64,000 nt of DNA from Saccharicrinis sp963666825 (lineage in GTDB: Bacteria; Bacteroidota; Bacteroidia; Bacteroidales; Marinilabiliaceae). A model generated the notes under the pieces. It had not been told where the DNA came from, made no database searches, and saw only the letters and a program-made list of their open reading frames with translations. A program made the translations under genes and the position numbers. Position 1 is the first letter of the stretch. Every line of letters starts with the position of its first letter. The stretch is taken from positions 4,092,001 through 4,156,000 of the forward strand of contig OY763044.2 of the NCBI GenBank assembly GCA_963666825.2, written 5' to 3'. This document shows positions 40,301-47,500 of this stretch, one piece after another.

Positions 40301-40469
40301 ATTCTGAAGCCGATGGGATATTGGGCAGTGTTAAAGTTGCCAATGTATTCATACTAATAAATACAAATATCAGCAAAAACATTAACCTGCACCAATAGCT
40401 TGACAGAACCTCATTTTTAGTATTATTAAAGAATCTGCCTGTTTTGTATATATTGATGCTATTTTCCAT
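31392..40469 (-). CDS. Giant T9SS-exported surface protein: CARDB, Calx-beta, Ig-like, PKD, sorting domain
   Basis: The protein has 3025 residues. After a membrane segment (30-46) used as signal, the order is: a small module also found in the cohesin-like protein (about 52-160); fibronectin III-like (165-255); two CARDB (258-375, 380-500); four Calx-beta, each ending near a DND or DNE (505-918); a third CARDB (922-1038); carrier-type beta domains; a carboxypeptidase-regulatory-like domain (about 1355-1440); a Gly-rich linker (1602-1632); a hydrophobic Cys-rich segment (1643-1720); several SbsA- or Bap-like Ig domains (about 2390-2850); PKD (2850-2945); and a type A T9SS sorting domain (2950-3025, with YPNPTDG). 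No enzyme domain is recognised. It is the last gene of the operon, 54 nt after the cohesin-like gene. A start at Met30 (40382) is an alternative. The likely role is adhesion or matrix. Confidence 0.9.
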   Translation of the reverse strand: MENSINIYKTGRFFNNTKNEVLSSYWCRLMFLLIFVFISMNTLATLTLPNIPSASEFNRLYEYNTEIAIRVDLDGDYLESGAIIAYVGTQIRGAQTESEVFPLSGDKVYKLRLYSNSSTGDVMSLKYYDIFNDKIYDITEEVTFTANEVPDYSNPSILHAFCPTPVVVSLVAPENNATGLNNSLNLSWTGSAENTHYGLMLWKDGDPEPTTSYYSKIAGTYATVYNLEDGQSYYWKINSFNGCSSDTSEAYLFTTRIVPDLQVSGITVPSPVESATSFNVQYTVLNSNDGPTTESRWYDGVYISSDDVYDASDLYLGRVLNEIQVDANSSYNNNLDVILPAEYEGTYYIFIRTDIYNNIKETDNNNNTSSSQSLTVDLKPLPNVGVTEISIDKSDVQPGDSITVSWTVENTTGIAAEGGWTEKVSLNTLTGTKIQLTGSPSYQEVLDANSSILRSMKFKVPNTLPFSGNTHIEVELFPNAQFIEEPGGESDNNLISTSTINIGSQLYISMPVYEQVENSSTQLRCQVSRSSNSATPLDVTLSVDVPGQITIPANVTIPASSFNAIFYLSTVDNAILDGSRIVKISASATAHGDTTVSFTVHDNEIATISASFETDVVTEGEEVPLTISRNLITNGDVVVNLSTQKVNQWSFEKSVTIPANEVSVQTSVTITDDDIPELNQEVSLIASSAGMNQGETSLTILDNDIPGIEFEILSDTISESGGPYATFGIIRKTDPEDKYVRVRLSANVSNSVYYPADITLPIGTSETQFNLGAVDNGDMEGNRVVELTCAIYLSSCNCTTTESNGGIITDNVTILDNDGPTLSVTFNPVSLAEGREDAGQVSIYRNTPTDEALTVYLSHNDASEVSLPASVIIESGQSTAVASITTINDDVEDGNQMVTIKAEADGFSTGIGWIYVTDQNKPDLEPIELSLSTSSEYTGEQIEVQCNILNNGFAPAPSGVDIEVYLSKNNVIDANDEVIASFKLQAPIAADAFAEFWEIITVPEKTGEYFILLKVNPDSKNTELVYVNNQSNAVELEILPGYGATAVVDETQFLSTDLIEIYGDATSYQGDPMANTDIDVYLICNGIREVIKVTTDDSGEYSTTFEPVVSAAGHYIVGACFPDQDTDEVQDEFDILGMKRLGDRYLIWDELLNVDKTGTITMQNRSNVDLTNIIFKPQTIPEGFELDIDTIDLLPGNGEAMFNYNFVGSSTTEGNDYVQIPVNISCDEGAVFNFTLFYYCQAQKGHLKALPSSINTSMTKNKSRLYEVDIFNDGAGETGEVVIDIPDFEWMSLVSSDTLETIQSGDTATVILQFNPGEDIPLNSPFSGNIAINIENGQGVSIPYRIEAVSEKTGNLLVDVVDEYTFYTEEAPHIENAHVELRHPFSGAIIADGFTNADGTFAVNDIPEGTYRLYVQAEKHEGYQNVIVIDPGRTNEQTIFLSFQAITYTWEVVPTEIEDQYEIELIMEFETNVPVPVVVMEMPKEMPALLGDETYTFMVTLTNKGLITANDVNLMFPVDPEYEFVTNYNTMDLLAQQSIQVPVIMQRIDAYAPSNIELKGATATQASGACNGVASANYFYICGIDLQTRSSSSSFSYDGRTCGGGGVVPLVGGSGWPSRGGGGGGSTTGSSGSVSVASPTTDNCLECITALGAAAIGCTGPIGNTIACGISFSDGVSAWDVFLCVLGYLEGPIPCIISVTDAIITCYGGVSGGPGGASGLAYEFVPLKGTVKTAENIPPIVDQAAIELLYTKYKMDAMVRYIDEYLGSLDWQNKESIIDFMNLVGIYLENETAISVDNANEIKSALADTDITPDEIDEFITRWNRTLVAWGEGIYSPNTEYPDIVDKLVIQGCFDDSQEAEDYANSLGYVNVEDMHDQAMLAIEEQVEDGKSSVCASVTISISQKLTMTREAFEGTLTIYNGNETTAIEELKLDLEITDEYGVVSNDLFEIETKALDILTGIDGTGTLAGGQKGSATILFIPEKGAAPTVPRSYSFGGTLSYLDPFTGTTVTKPLFPVTLDVNPSPDLTLHYFMQRDILGDDALTPDVVEPIVPAELAVMIENNGYGIAKSVRIESAQPEIIENEKGLAIHFELIGSNLQGEPAQLGLTNINFGNIDPMTTKIGQWWFTSDLLGHFINYKTNLTHLDSRGNPDLSLVSGAELHELIRSIYVYGALDDGINDFLINEIQDAKELPDAIYLSQGQVVLEVKEAQQALMTGNVTSGSTTLFVEPEHIGWNYMKINDPGNGLFSIESIIRVSDNQEIPMQNMWLTHVTLPDGKEPVYENKLHFVDDFPSMSMQEYIVNWKVKSGVPPKVVSIEGLPNSVVTEQVTSAIVIFSKPIDASTFTYEDLSLRLQGGSDIMNSSVAITPIDAYSFEIDLSSVTTGDGYYVLTVQAADVEDQFGISGVDGKQASWSQFLGAPAIVQFIGLPEDFSGSPFNELEIEFNLPLNTSTLTSEDISVFRDGIELEGLVNITHISGDTLFRLSGLADFMTLDGYYELSVDLTGIQSSTGVSGMIQQKVNWRIDTTPPEVLEVRPITTSGYDWQHYASFEIEFTEPVTNFGWDMIDLWKDGLEQPLSQVHVDEINSTTWLLSQFRLLTYYEGDYILQIHMEEITDSAGWTGSSVYEYAWTVNRDVPAQVDNLHITPDLGVSDADGVTSGRELNAVMDLIESGNTVRLYRNDNGNLVLLGERENTPVGNLTIPFTLLAGGNMNLEVHVINSLENASITSTSIYVDESPLAATIKGLPTGESDVHPSSVEIVFSRAILETTLVNSVFEVLHNGVRQTLPDLTVTAVSDSVFTLEGLSLLNHLKGDYTLRINMASLHKETSGISGNGWLEGSWTLKDTNHAPIAYAGVDIIITESGTYYLDASGSSDQDGDALEYLWYAPEGITLDDIHSVTPQFTITDAVVDKTYSFILSVDDGYNVRTDKVDVIVLLSTDIKDETQNYEVVAYPNPTDGIVFIKCDQKISRVQVFDAKGGSVYLDYPQEELIELNLTNLNYGMYYVVIFVKDNIALRKIVFAP

Positions 40470-40523
40470 AGTACAACCTTTTTAAATATCCATCATTTAG
40501 TTTATTAGAGAAATGCTTGGTTT

Positions 40524-43500
40524 TTAATCTCCTTTTTTAATGAACTTGCGTAGTACTTTATGTTTATCCATATTAATCTCAATAAAATACAATCCATTAG
40601 AAAGGGATTCAATATCGACAATACACACCTCTGAGTTAAATTCTTTTTTAATAACCATAGAACCATCTGCATTGTAAATAGCTATATCACCAATAGGCAA
40701 CAAGCTCTTTATTTCAAGATAAGCACTTGCCGGATTTGGAGACATATCTATCTGGATATCTGACTCATTACTTAATTGACCAGTAGAAATTGGTAAGACT
40801 AACTCTTTTGGTACATAAGCCTCACCTACAACATCATCAGGCACAAACAAAAGAGAATAATCCAACTTATATACTAAATCATTATGGACAGCTTCAAATT
40901 CTATTTTCCTGTTTGGCTGATCACAATAGTAAGTCAATATAAAGATGTACCTACTTAAAGCACCAACATAAAAGGCGGTTGCTTCTCCACATAATTGACC
41001 ATCAAAATAGGCATTTATAGCATCTCCTTCCTCTGTGATTGGGTTTCCTTGATTATCCACAAATTCAGCAATCATGGTAGAAGAGAATTCGTATTGAGAA
41101 GCATATTGTTGATTTGTCTGCACGGATTTTAAAACCTCGATATTTACAGGTGGAGTATAAATTGATTGTGGATCATACTTAATATTTCCTACATATTGAG
41201 ATTTGATTTTATAGCCGTATAAAACTCTCAAGGTTTGCAAATCACCTGCCCAACCTGATTCAGGATAATAAATTGCAGAACCATCCTCTCCTTTTACTAA
41301 AGGATTTCCGTTTGGAATGCTTGATATAATAAATGCATCATTAATAGCAACATCCGATTTTAAGAAATAAGGTAAACTACTCCAACCCGAAACAACATTA
41401 ATATTTTCAAGCGTTGGATTAATTTCTTTTCCTGTTAACAGCCATGTTCCTGTTGTGGCCTTTTTATGTTGAACAGAAAGATAAAAAGGAAATTCTTGCA
41501 GATCACCGTACCATCCTAATCCATTATAATAAGTAGCAGAATAGATTGGCGATTTGATATAATCAAGATTTTCAAAAGTTAAACTTGACATTACCGCATC
41601 TACATCTGCATCATCCGGTCTAACGGACAAAGACAACCAGTTCCATCCTGAATTTACAGTTCGGGATACAGTTAATTCCGGAATATTTACTTCTACTGTC
41701 CAATCTCGTTTAGTAACACCATTTTCTGCAGTAACAGTATAAACCTGAGGCTGTGAAAAATCCAAAACAGATCCACCTGTTGGAGAAATAGATGCCCATG
41801 GTGATAATTCAAAGTCTGGATTTAAATATCTGATATCATATCCATAAGGCATAAATAAAGTTATCGTTGAACTAACCTCATCTATTGAAAAGGACTCCAT
41901 ATTACTTAGCAATACATTTGTAATAGCAGCATCGCTACTTAACTCGTCTGTATTTGTTAAGTAAATAATTACCTCATCAGGAGATGAATCTGAATGGCCA
42001 TCATTTACAATCAGAGTAAATTTCAATAAAGAATCCAGCCTCACATTAGGTGCAGCAAAAGTCGGATTGGCAATAGTTGCAGACGACAAGGTAACTTCAG
42101 GTGGCGCCGACCACAAATAAGTTATCGCCTCTCCATCCGGATCAGAAGAAAGAGATCCATCTAATTGTACAAGCGTTTCCTCATCTACAATTTGATCAGT
42201 ACCTGCAAATGCTATTGGTGCCTGATTTACCTGCAGAACGGTTATATAAACAGTATCTGCATCTGAACTTACAATACCATCACTAACTGTTAATCTATAT
42301 CTATACTCTGTATCAACAGCAACCTGCGGTGCAATAAACGAAGGTTTACTATTGGCAGGATTGAACAGAACTACACCATCCAATGATTCCCAGGCAAACG
42401 AGATAGGCTGCAAATCCGGATCATAAGAAGCTGATCCGTCTAATTCAATAAAGCTTCCTTCTGCAATAGATTCATTATCTCCAGCATGAGCAACAGGTGC
42501 TTTATTTATTTGCAACACGGTTACTGTAATAAAAGAAGGGTCGGAATCTGATGTTCCGTCATTAACAACCAATGAAAATTCATAAGGAGTATTTATATGA
42601 ATTTCAGGAGCTGTAAATTCAGGATTGGCTATTGTTGCATCATCCAATGTGATACCATCAGGCGCAGTCCATTGATATGTAATAGGATCTCCATCTGTAT
42701 CATAAGACCCAGAACCATCCAATTGTACCGTTGTATTTTCATCAACAGAAAAGTTTGATCCAGCATCAGCAACCGGGCGATAACTTGTTTGCTCAACCCG
42801 GGTAACAGCTCCATTATGAAGAACAGAATATAATGAACCTTCATTGGCTCTGAACTCGCTGAAATTAACATTGGTACTGTTGTATAGAGGCAAAGTGTTT
42901 TTAATTCGGAACAACAAATTACAAATGGTTCCTGAAGATATTCCTGTTGATGTAGCTCCAACTAACTGAATAGTACTCCCCGACAAACTTGCCTCTACTG
43001 CCATTTGAGGATTTCCTCCTTCTACTCCTACAAACTCCAGATAATCACTTTGAAATGAAACAGATGCCTCAAAACTAAATAAATCCCTACCTGCAGGAAG
43101 TTCAGATGTTGTAATCGGTACTATTGTATTATAATCTAATGTCCCATCTGTATTATTAATTGTGACATTATGATCGTTAACGGTAAATACACCACTAGTT
43201 GCTGTAGCTCCCAGATCATCAACTACAGTAACCCTGGTTGTTCCACCTTGACTCCCGGTTAAAACTCCTGTTCCATCAATAGAAGCAACAGTTTCGTTAC
43301 TTACAGAAAAATCAAAGGGTGGAGTACCATTTACAACAGACAAACTAATTGAACCTCCCCACAAAACAGTTCCTGATGAAGGACTAATACTCAATGACGG
43401 TAAAGTATTTACATGCAAATAATTATTGGTATTAAACGACAATAACGTTTCATTAAATATGGTATTCTGATATTGCATATAATGATTACCACTAACATTA

Positions 43501-44489
43501 GCAACGAATGGAATATAAACCAAAACACCACTACCCGTAATACCTGTACCCGATGCAAATGAAATCCGCACTCCATTATTAATGATTCGCCGTTCAAAGT
43601 TTAAACTATAATCCCCTTGTTGTAAAGGATCTTCTAAAGCAGATACTCCTGAAGGAAATGAAATATCGATACTACCCGAATAAATTACAGTTCCGGGAGC
43701 AATCTCAATCATTATCGGAAAAAGAACTTCTTCTGTTGGATTGATATAGACATCCGATGACATTGTCATTCGAACAGCTCTTATATCAAAATATCCGTTA
43801 GAGTAATTCACTTCTCCGTTATCATCAGTAACAAAGGCTCTTATTTTACCCGGAGCCACAGCCTGTAATGTATTGTCATTTATGATTTGACCGATACCTG
43901 CATCGGTTGTAGCAAAAACATACGGTGCCAAACCTCCTGTTGCAGACAATGTTATCTCATCACCAACAAACATATTCTGACTATCGGGATAAATGTTTGG
44001 CAGAGATCGAGCTGTTGCATATACATAAGAATTAGCGAAACTCATTACCGGATTACCTTCATTCCAATAACTTTGGCCCTCAGTAAAATTTACATATGAA
44101 CCTCCGGAACGCAAAGAGGTAAACTCAAGGTTAAACAAATCTCCTATTCCTGCCAGAGGTGTAGCCCCTGCGCCTACTAAAATAATAACTCCCGGAGTTG
44201 ATGTATTAACCAAAGGCATTCCCCAATCGCTTAATATAGTACTCAGAGAATTAACTCCAACAAATTCCATATAAGAAGCATTATAGGTAATATAAAACCT
44301 GTACGAATAGATTTCTTCACCTGTTAGTAAAGTATCTGCAAGAACAGCAATATTAAAAGTTTCTTTTTCTTCTATGGTTATATCTTCTATTTGTACACCC
44401 ACAGATATTGCCTGTCCTTGTATATTGGTGCTTATGGAAATAACAGCTGCCAAAAACACCAGCTTTATGTATTTTAAATATGTATCCAT
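40524..44489 (-). CDS. T9SS-exported scaffold-like protein with three cohesin-like domains
   Basis: The 1321 residues are arranged as: signal peptide (1-26), cohesin-like 1 (27-155), Ig-like (163-236), cohesin-like 2 (240-357), Ig-like (363-437), cohesin-like 3 (441-567), three PKD/K-type repeats (571-660, 664-753, 757-845; each with AGxDQ-type starts, LDGSxSxDPDG and a VNDG end), a beta domain (850-936), two GW-type repeats (940-1110; GWNWLSL and GWAGDLQ motifs), a module shared with the giant neighbour (1128-1233) and a T9SS sorting domain (1246-1321). Cohesin-like domains 1 and 3 keep the pattern VGVQIEDI..., YSYRFYITYNASYMEFVGV, where the second part is typical of type I cohesins. Cohesins bind dockerins; the protein encoded just upstream has one. 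A sugar-binding role for these folds cannot be excluded. Confidence 0.88.
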   Translation of the reverse strand: MDTYLKYIKLVFLAAVISISTNIQGQAISVGVQIEDITIEEKETFNIAVLADTLLTGEEIYSYRFYITYNASYMEFVGVNSLSTILSDWGMPLVNTSTPGVIILVGAGATPLAGIGDLFNLEFTSLRSGGSYVNFTEGQSYWNEGNPVMSFANSYVYATARSLPNIYPDSQNMFVGDEITLSATGGLAPYVFATTDAGIGQIINDNTLQAVAPGKIRAFVTDDNGEVNYSNGYFDIRAVRMTMSSDVYINPTEEVLFPIMIEIAPGTVIYSGSIDISFPSGVSALEDPLQQGDYSLNFERRIINNGVRISFASGTGITGSGVLVYIPFVANVSGNHYMQYQNTIFNETLLSFNTNNYLHVNTLPSLSISPSSGTVLWGGSISLSVVNGTPPFDFSVSNETVASIDGTGVLTGSQGGTTRVTVVDDLGATATSGVFTVNDHNVTINNTDGTLDYNTIVPITTSELPAGRDLFSFEASVSFQSDYLEFVGVEGGNPQMAVEASLSGSTIQLVGATSTGISSGTICNLLFRIKNTLPLYNSTNVNFSEFRANEGSLYSVLHNGAVTRVEQTSYRPVADAGSNFSVDENTTVQLDGSGSYDTDGDPITYQWTAPDGITLDDATIANPEFTAPEIHINTPYEFSLVVNDGTSDSDPSFITVTVLQINKAPVAHAGDNESIAEGSFIELDGSASYDPDLQPISFAWESLDGVVLFNPANSKPSFIAPQVAVDTEYRYRLTVSDGIVSSDADTVYITVLQVNQAPIAFAGTDQIVDEETLVQLDGSLSSDPDGEAITYLWSAPPEVTLSSATIANPTFAAPNVRLDSLLKFTLIVNDGHSDSSPDEVIIYLTNTDELSSDAAITNVLLSNMESFSIDEVSSTITLFMPYGYDIRYLNPDFELSPWASISPTGGSVLDFSQPQVYTVTAENGVTKRDWTVEVNIPELTVSRTVNSGWNWLSLSVRPDDADVDAVMSSLTFENLDYIKSPIYSATYYNGLGWYGDLQEFPFYLSVQHKKATTGTWLLTGKEINPTLENINVVSGWSSLPYFLKSDVAINDAFIISSIPNGNPLVKGEDGSAIYYPESGWAGDLQTLRVLYGYKIKSQYVGNIKYDPQSIYTPPVNIEVLKSVQTNQQYASQYEFSSTMIAEFVDNQGNPITEEGDAINAYFDGQLCGEATAFYVGALSRYIFILTYYCDQPNRKIEFEAVHNDLVYKLDYSLLFVPDDVVGEAYVPKELVLPISTGQLSNESDIQIDMSPNPASAYLEIKSLLPIGDIAIYNADGSMVIKKEFNSEVCIVDIESLSNGLYFIEINMDKHKVLRKFIKKGD

Positions 44490-44542
44490 AGCTTTAATTT
44501 TAAAGGAGAAGATCTCATTACGAGATACTTCTCAAAGAATGA

Positions 44543-47500
44543 TTATTTAATCATCAACTTTTTAGTAATGGTAAATTCAGAGTTACTAACAGTTATCAAG
44601 TAGATTCCTGAAGAACCTAAATCTCCATCAACAGAAAGATTAAAGCTATGTACTCCTTCAATAAAGTTATCCACAGTAAAGGTTTGAATAATCTTACCTG
44701 CAGTATTTCTAATGGTTACTACAGAAGAAGGAATATTGATAGTACTTTCTACATCGAAATAAAGTTTATTATTATAATAGTAAATTAAGAACTTATTAAC
44801 TCCATCTGGATTATCAATTAAAGTGGCAATTGGCGTAATCACATTGATTGCCATATCATCATCAATAGCAGTTTCATTACTTAATGCCGATGTTAAAATA
44901 ATTTGCGATTGTTCAATATCTGAACTTACACATTCAAAACTCAACTTAATTTTCGTTTGCGATAAGTTCAAATCACCTGATGAAGCCATTGACAATGCAA
45001 TATCTCCGCTCACATCATTATAGCCATGGGCTATCATAACAGAAGAAGGGACCTCACTTATATCAAAGGATAAGAGTTTAACATGCCCCGGATCTGAAGA
45101 TAGTTTTAAATCCAAAGCTTTAATTTGATCTGCAGTTGTCAAACTCAAGTCAACATCAAATACATTCGATGTAGCTGTAACATCCTCTCCGCTTATTAAT
45201 AAACCAACATTTGGATAAGCGGATTTTAGCATTGCTATTGGCCCTTCAACAGCACTAAACTCGCTTATTAAACCAATTGAATATTGTAATATTAAAGAGG
45301 CATCATAACTGGTAACACCAGCATCGCCTGAAACATCAGCAACACTTAACTGCTCTGCTGTAAGAGTAATTCCTCCCACATTATGTTGTAATATTAATGA
45401 AGCATCATATGGTTTTATTTGTCCGTTTAAACTCACATCTCCAATTATCGGTATTCCCAATGAAGCTGCAAACGGTTCAAACAATACTCCATCTGACACC
45501 CGTTTACCTAATCCATCCGGATTCAAAGTAGCATGATAAGGACCTGATGGATCACCCCACCAGCAATCAGTTGCAGAAATAACATTTGCCGGAGTCGTAT
45601 TTAAAACGGACCAACCATCTGTGGCATGATAATTTATAAAATCACAAGATTCAATTACAGGAAGTGAAGTATTGACTGATCTGATAGATGCAAAATTGCT
45701 ATCAAACAAACAATTGGTAATAGTTGGTGAAGCATTATCAAAATTAACCGCAGCTCTGTATATAGTGCTGTAATAACTATAAGTTCCATACCTGAATACA
45801 CAATTATTTAATGAACAATTCTCATCAATTGCGATATTATTAAAAGCAACACCTCTCCAATAACTTAGTCCCGGTAAACTACTATCGCCATCACCATATG
45901 TATCTCCTCCATAATAATCATCCCTGTCAGCAGTAAAAACAACTCTATTCTCTGGTTCCGGACCACCATTGGCAATCAATCCATTATCTACATTCATATA
46001 CCCATTAACCAGAAACTTAAATATAACACCCGGACTAATAGTAAGTACAGAACTTGAACCTACTGTATAGTTATATAATATGTACGGTATATTCTCAATA
46101 CCTGCAAAGCTATGTTGGCCTACAGTTACATCCTGAGATAAGGTTTCATCAAAAACCCGGATGCCTCGACCTGTTGTTCCTGAAATAACATTGCCACTTT
46201 CATTTGTTGGATAGGTAACCAACGAAGTAGCCACAGGGAAAGCAATATTGTTAAATGTACAATTATTTATTGTAGGGATACTGGAACCTGACAAGGTAAC
46301 TCCCTGATGATCATATTGCTCAAACAAAGTATTTTCAATAGTTGGGGAAGCATTATAACACTTGACTGCATTTGTATAACAATACCTGAATATTGCATGA
46401 CTTATGGTACTATTATCATCGCTTCCATCGTAAAAATAGATATGAGAACCTCTGTTATACTGTGTTCCCAAACCATTCATTTCTAAATCTTTTGGATTTC
46501 CATAAGCATCGTCCTGGTATGATGTAAAAACAACCGGAGCATCAGCCGTACCCTGAATGTCTAGTCTTCCATTTACATACCACCGGGCATCTGTATTTGT
46601 TTTAAAAGTTAATCCAGCTGGTATTATAAGATGATCATTAATTGTCATGTGCTCATTAAGCAAATATGTAATAGTATCAACTCCTGCAAAATGTCTTACT
46701 GGTACAGTACCCGATACAGTTTGTCCTCTTAAACTAATTCCCAACTGAGGCACATTTGCAACTTCATTATTAGAAAATGTTGGATTAGAAAACATATCCA
46801 TATGAATAGGTGCATAAGACAAATTATACAATCGGCTATTGGTTATGTTAGGATTGGCATCACCAAATATTTTTATCCCATTGGTACTGGAGAAATTCAT
46901 TAATAGCGAATCCACATCTACAAAACAATCTGTAATAACCAAACCTTGTCCAGTATATCGGATCTCTGCATTATCCATAACATTTATGTTATCTAAAGAC
47001 CCTCCATTAAAATATACACCACGCCAATTTCCAGCAGCAGGTACGCTTGATGTACCATTAAGGTTTGTATCACCAGAAGCGGAGTCATCGTTTATGGAAG
47101 TAAAAATTACTTTAGAGCTTTCATTTCCATCAACATTAAAACCTCCATTTACTGTAATATTACCATTGCCAAAAAATTTAAATACTGTACCCGGTAGAGC
47201 ATTTACTATAGCATTAGCAGGAACTTCAATATCACGATCTATTGTATATGCCACATCTGTACTACCGGCAAAATCCATTGGCGCAATATTTACAGTATCA
47301 GTTGCTATACCAATTAGCATAATTCCATTGTATCCAACATTATTTATGGAGTTATTTAATAAAATCGGATTACCTTCATTTAAATATCTTGTTACCGGAT
47401 GCCATACAATATCTTCAAATGCATTATTGGTAATTTGTGCATTTTCAGCAAAATATACAGCTCTATGGCTATCTTTAATCAAACAGTTTCTTAAAATATT

